This document shows positions 60,517 to 64,000 of a stretch of 64,000 nucleotides of DNA, one piece after another. The notes beneath the pieces are model-generated. The model saw only the letters and a list, made by a program, of their open reading frames with translations. It searched no databases and was not told where the DNA came from. The position numbers and the translations under genes are program-made. How positions within the stretch are numbered: the first letter of the stretch is position 1; every line of letters begins with the position of its first letter. The DNA is taken from the NCBI GenBank assembly GCA_050250575.1, contig JBFWOJ010000009.1, positions 62,001 through 126,000 of the forward strand. Reading direction: 5' to 3'. This stretch comes from SHVO01 sp050250575. GTDB taxonomy: Bacteria > Pseudomonadota > Alphaproteobacteria > Rhodospirillales > Rhodospirillaceae.

Positions 60517-62220
60517 ATGACTCGCGCGCGCTTTTTGACGAATTTGGCCTTCACCACCGCCGTTGCCTTGGTGCTGCAAGCCTGCGACCGTCCTTCGCCG
60601 CAGGCCGAAGCCAAGCCGCCTTTCACCGTCGTCGAAGCTTCGATCCAGGACATGCAGGCCGCCATGGCCGACGGCCGCACCACCTCGCGCGCGATTGTCG
60701 CGGAGTACCTGCAGCGCATGGGACTGTATGAGGACAAGCTGAACGCAGCGGTGTCGGTGAATGCGAATGCGTTGGCTCAGGCCGAGGCGCTCGACAAGGA
60801 GCGCGCGGCCGGCAAGGTGCGCGGGCCGCTGCACGGGATCCCGGTGGCGCTCAAGGACAACATCATGACCAAGGATGACATGCCGACCTCGGGCGGCATG
60901 CTGGCGTTCAAACACTACATGGCGCCCTACGACGCGACCTTGGTCGCCAATCTCAAGGAGGCCGGCGCGATCATCATCGCCAAGTCCACCTTGAGCGAAC
61001 TCGCCGGCTGGTTCGGCAGCGAGTTCCGCCCGGGCGGCTACAACGCCGCCGCGGGGCAGAGCTACAATCCTTACGACCCGCGCGCGAACGAGAACGGTAC
61101 GCCGGTGATGGAAGTGGCGGGCTCCAGCTCCGGGGTCGGCGTCGCCGCGAACTTGTGGGCGGCCAACGTCGGGACGTCCACCGGCGGCTCCATCGAAGGG
61201 CCTTCCAACGCCAACATGCTTGTCGGTCTGCGTCCGTCCACCGGGCGGATCAGCCGCTACGGCATCGTACCGTTGACGCTCGATCAGGATACCGCCGGTC
61301 CCATGACCAAGTTCGTCGCGGATGCGGCGATCATGCTCGGCGCCATGGAAGGGGCGGCGAGCGATCCCAACGACCCGCGCACGTCCGAATGCCAGGCGCC
61401 GCCCAACCGCGACTACACCGCGTTCCTGAAAGCCGACGCCCTCAAGGGCGCCCGCATCGGCATTCCGCGCGCCGGTATTTATGCGGCGCACACGTTTCCG
61501 GGTAAGGCGAAGCCTTTCCAGGGCCTGAAGCCCGAGGAGCTCGAGACCATGGAAAGCGCCATCGCGGCGTTGAAGACGGCGGGCGCCGAGGTCATCGATC
61601 CCGTCGAGCTTCCTAGCATGATCGCGGCCGATCCGGCCCGGAACATCACCTCCCACAACATTTGCCAGCTCGACACCGACGGCACCGCCAAGGACGATTA
61701 CTGCTCGACCGTGCTGCGCTACGGCATGAAGCGCGACTTCAATCTTTGGCTCGCATCCCTGGGCGACGGCGCGCCCGTCAAGACGCTCGCCGAACTGCGC
61801 GCGTGGAACACGAAGCACGCCGCCGAAGGTGCCATCCGCTACGGCCAGGGCCGCCTCGACTACGCCGATGCCGTCGATCTCGAGAAGGACAAAGCGAAGT
61901 GGGAACGCGACCGCGCTGAAGATCTTGTGCTCACCCGTGAGGAAGGACTCGATGCGGCGCTGACCACGCACAAGCTCGACGCCATCATGTTTCCGGAAGC
62001 CAACGGCGCCAACTATGCGACCAAGGCGGGCTACCCGATCATTGTCGTCCCCTACGGGCTCGTGACCAACGACAACCCGGGTGCAAAAGGCTCGCCCGAC
62101 AAAAAGCCGTATGGGGTCAGCTTTGTCGGCGGGCACTGTCAGGACCCGAAGATCATCGGGATTGCTTACGCGTTCGAGCAGGCGACCAAGAAGCGCGTTG
62201 CGCCCCGTCACACGCCTTAA
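60517..62220 (+). CDS. Amidase-signature-family lipoprotein
   Basis: 567 residues, with AGGAG just upstream of the ATG. The signal ends in LQAC, a lipobox, so the enzyme is probably anchored in the envelope; most amidase-signature enzymes are cytoplasmic. The Ser-cisSer-Lys triad is visible: Lys in VALKDNI, Ser in VAGSSSGVG and the nucleophile Ser in STGGSIEGP. The family hydrolyses amides; a peptide- or aryl-amide substrate is likely but cannot be named. It follows the receptor locus and could process its cargo. Confidence 0.87.
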   Translation: MTRARFLTNLAFTTAVALVLQACDRPSPQAEAKPPFTVVEASIQDMQAAMADGRTTSRAIVAEYLQRMGLYEDKLNAAVSVNANALAQAEALDKERAAGKVRGPLHGIPVALKDNIMTKDDMPTSGGMLAFKHYMAPYDATLVANLKEAGAIIIAKSTLSELAGWFGSEFRPGGYNAAAGQSYNPYDPRANENGTPVMEVAGSSSGVGVAANLWAANVGTSTGGSIEGPSNANMLVGLRPSTGRISRYGIVPLTLDQDTAGPMTKFVADAAIMLGAMEGAASDPNDPRTSECQAPPNRDYTAFLKADALKGARIGIPRAGIYAAHTFPGKAKPFQGLKPEELETMESAIAALKTAGAEVIDPVELPSMIAADPARNITSHNICQLDTDGTAKDDYCSTVLRYGMKRDFNLWLASLGDGAPVKTLAELRAWNTKHAAEGAIRYGQGRLDYADAVDLEKDKAKWERDRAEDLVLTREEGLDAALTTHKLDAIMFPEANGANYATKAGYPIIVVPYGLVTNDNPGAKGSPDKKPYGVSFVGGHCQDPKIIGIAYAFEQATKKRVAPRHTP

Positions 62221-62277
62221 TCTGAAAAGGCACGCCGGCTGCGCGACCTGCGGCCGGCGTGTCGTCTTTCAGCGCTC

Positions 62278-63054
62278 ATGAATCGTCTCAAGCAGGCTTT
62301 CGCGGACAAGCGCCCGACCATTGGGTTGTGGCAGGCGCTCGCCAATCCCTATACCGCCGAGATCTGCGCCGGCGCCGGGTACGACTGGCTGATGTTCGAC
62401 GGCGAGCACGCACCGAACACCCTGCAAACGCTGCTCGCTCAGCTTCAGGCCGTCGCCGCCTATCCGGTGGAAGCGGTGGTCCGGCCCGCGGCGAACGCCC
62501 CGGTGCTGATCAAGCAGCTGTTGGACATGGGATTCCGCTCGCTGCTCGTCCCGATGATCGACACGGCCGAACAGGCCAAGCAGCTCGTCGCGGCCACCCG
62601 GTTTCCCCCGCGCGGGATACGCGGTGTCGCCAGCGCCACCAGTCGTGCGTCTGGATTCGGCGCCGACGCCGCCTATCTCGCGGACGCTCACCACCATCTG
62701 TGTGTGATTCCGCAGATCGAAAGCCGCACCGCGCTTGACGAGATCGAGGCGATCGCGAGCATTGAAGGAATCGATGCGCTGTTCATCGGCCCCGGCGACC
62801 TTGCCGGTTCCCTGGGGCACCTCGGCGATCCCGGCCACGCGGACGTTCAAGCGGCGATCGCGGACGCCTTCCGGCGGATCGCAAGCGCCGGAAAGCCCGC
62901 GGGAATTTTCGCGCGCACCGCCGAGCAGGCCAGAGCGGCGTTCGCGGCCGGCGCGTCATTCGTCTCGGTCGGCACGGATGTGGGTCTCCTCGGCGCCGGG
63001 GCGCGCGAGCGCGCGCGCCATGCCCGTCCGGACGGCGCCGCCGGCCGAGCCTGA
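62278..63054 (+). CDS. HpcH/HpaI-family aldolase
   Basis: 258 residues. Metal-dependent class II aldolase of the 2-keto-3-deoxy sugar acid / HpaI group: IGLWQALANPYTAEICAGAGYDW, FDGEHAPN, VPMIDTAEQAKQLV, GIRGVASATSRASGFG, IPQIESRTALDEIE and FIGPGDLAGSLG. These are the metal (Glu, Asp) and phosphate/substrate motifs. The reaction is likely retro-aldol cleavage releasing pyruvate or a related 2-oxo acid. 57 bases after the amidase; may be co-transcribed. The last ~15 residues are Ala/Arg/Gly-rich and less conserved. Confidence 0.9.
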   Translation: MNRLKQAFADKRPTIGLWQALANPYTAEICAGAGYDWLMFDGEHAPNTLQTLLAQLQAVAAYPVEAVVRPAANAPVLIKQLLDMGFRSLLVPMIDTAEQAKQLVAATRFPPRGIRGVASATSRASGFGADAAYLADAHHHLCVIPQIESRTALDEIEAIASIEGIDALFIGPGDLAGSLGHLGDPGHADVQAAIADAFRRIASAGKPAGIFARTAEQARAAFAAGASFVSVGTDVGLLGAGARERARHARPDGAAGRA

Positions 63055-63143
63055 TCGCGTTGAATCCCGCCGCTTTTGCGAGCCAAGTGATCCTATAGGA
63101 TTCGCGCTGGCGGCGGCGCGGGCGGGCGGATACTTTGGCGGCC

Positions 63144-64000
63144 ATGGAACAGCGAAATATCAAGCGGCCGGCGCCGGCGGCCGACCTCGAATGTCTGACC
63201 GCGCTCGAGCAGAAGGTGCTCTGGCTCGCGAGTTGGACCATCCACAACGCCAATCATCTGCGCGACACCGGCGACGGGGTGAAGGTCGGCGGGCATCAGG
63301 CGTCCTCGGCGTCGCTGGCCACCATCATGACCGCGCTCTATTTCTACGTGTTGCGGCCGGAAGACCGCGTCGCGGTCAAGCCGCACGCCAGCCCCAATCT
63401 GCACGCGATCCAATATCTCCTCGGCCGCCAGGCGCGCGAAAAGCTCGAGAACTTCCGCGGCTTCAAGGGTGCGCAGAGCTATCCCTCGCGGACCAAGGAT
63501 ACCTGCGACGTCGACTTCTCCACCGGCTCGGTCGGTCTCGGGGTGGCGCAGACATTGTTTTCCTCCCTTGTGCAGGACTATGTGCACGCCCATGGCTGGT
63601 CCGAACATCCCAAGGGACGCATGGTCGCGCTCATCGGCGATGCCGAGATGGACGAGGGCAACGTCTTCGAAGCCATGCTCGAAGGCTGGAAGCAGGGTCT
63701 GAAGAATTGCTGGTGGATCGTCGATTACAACCGCCAGAGTCTCGACGCCTGCACGCTCGAAGGCGTGTGGGAGAGATACGCGCAAGTTTTCCGCACCCTC
63801 GATTGGGACGTCGTGATTCTCAAATACGGATCGCTGCTGGAAGCGGCGTTCGAAAAGCCCGGCGGCGACGCGCTCAAATCCTGGATAGATGCCTGTCCCA
63901 ATGCGCTCTACTCCGCGCTGACGTTCCAGGGCGGCGCCGCCTGGCGCAAACGCCTGCTCGCCGACCTCGGCACCAACAATGCCGCCGCCAGCCTGATCGG
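63144..64000 (+). CDS. Pyruvate dehydrogenase E1 / transketolase-like thiamine diphosphate enzyme (partial at right edge)
   Basis: 285 complete codons from the ATG at 63144, running off the window. MEQRNIKRPAPAADLECLTA, then WTIHNANHLRDT and KVGGHQASSASLATIMTALY fit the homodimeric (AceE-like) E1/transketolase group. The thiamine-diphosphate motif GDAEMDEGN, 20-odd residues before VDYNRQSLD, is the classic GDG-X(n)-N type signature. KPHASPNLHAIQYLLG supplies the substrate-site histidines. The C-terminal half, needed to separate AceE from a related 2-oxo-acid dehydrogenase, lies beyond the edge. Confidence 0.82.
   Translation, partial: MEQRNIKRPAPAADLECLTALEQKVLWLASWTIHNANHLRDTGDGVKVGGHQASSASLATIMTALYFYVLRPEDRVAVKPHASPNLHAIQYLLGRQAREKLENFRGFKGAQSYPSRTKDTCDVDFSTGSVGLGVAQTLFSSLVQDYVHAHGWSEHPKGRMVALIGDAEMDEGNVFEAMLEGWKQGLKNCWWIVDYNRQSLDACTLEGVWERYAQVFRTLDWDVVILKYGSLLEAAFEKPGGDALKSWIDACPNALYSALTFQGGAAWRKRLLADLGTNNAAASLI

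Noticed and set aside
58609..62211. A 1200-codon open frame on the minus strand
   Set aside because: It runs antisense to receptor 4 and the amidase, both with full family motifs. The antisense protein is Arg/Gly/Val/His-rich and has no recognisable domain, as expected for the mirror frame of GC-rich codons.

Overview
The window is GC-rich bacterial chromosome, most likely alphaproteobacterial. The order rplU-rpmA-(GNAT)-obg-proB-proA-nadD-rsfS-rlmH, a kdsB-pheA pair, a membrane-anchored cytochrome c and many TonB-dependent receptors with VTGTR/VTGSR TonB boxes all point that way. A Micropepsales/Rhizomicrobium-like or Caulobacterales-like organism is my guess; the sequence does not prove a genus.

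Region 1 (1-10410, minus strand) is a probable operon: membrane cytochrome c, a HisN-type phosphatase, three tandem yejA-type solute-binding proteins, then yejB, yejE and the start of yejF (cut by the window edge). Region 2 (10596-21060) is housekeeping: kdsB and pheA on plus; nudC, rlmH, rsfS, nadD, proA, proB, obg, a GNAT gene, rpmA and rplU on minus; then a DUF1704/QEGLA-type predicted metallopeptidase. rsfS and rlmH seem to lack ATG/GTG/TTG starts.

Region 3 (21198-28807) is a genomic island in the 3' end of tRNA-Ser(CGA). The last 19 bases of the tRNA end (21271-21289) recur at 28789-28807 with one mismatch. I see no intact integrase, only two decayed insertion sequences near the right end. 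The cargo is a tight minus-strand operon: (i) a DEDDy exonuclease-DUF429-P-loop kinase fusion, (ii) a short adenylosuccinate-synthetase homologue whose catalytic Asp is Ser, as in phage PurZ, (iii) a dCTP-deaminase-fold protein without the catalytic Glu, fused to transmembrane helices and a coiled coil, (iv) a conserved protein of unknown function, (v) a small membrane protein. A divergent ribbon-helix-helix gene with repeated GAGCC/GGCTC half-sites probably controls it. I infer an undescribed nucleotide-centred, perhaps anti-phage, system. This is the most exciting part of the window.

Region 4 (28986-60432) is a large plus-strand cell-envelope locus: four TonB-dependent receptors, three paralogous secreted proteins with a calcium-loop-like DxDG motif, three COG4315 (Yx[FWY]xxD repeat) proteins, two Tat-exported DUF1552 proteins, one DUF1592/1588/1585 lipoprotein with a CxxCH haem motif, two beta-lactamase-family hydrolases and a beta-helix protein. 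One methyltransferase gene sits inside on minus. The set recurs in repeated modules, so the parts probably work together at the outer membrane; the substrate is unknown. A decayed copy of a receptor leader lies between the last two receptors.

Region 5 (60517-64000) holds a lipoprotein amidase-signature enzyme, an HpcH/HpaI aldolase and the start of a pyruvate-dehydrogenase-E1/transketolase-like enzyme. No CRISPR array or rRNA was seen. Similarity statements come from reading motifs, not from database searches.
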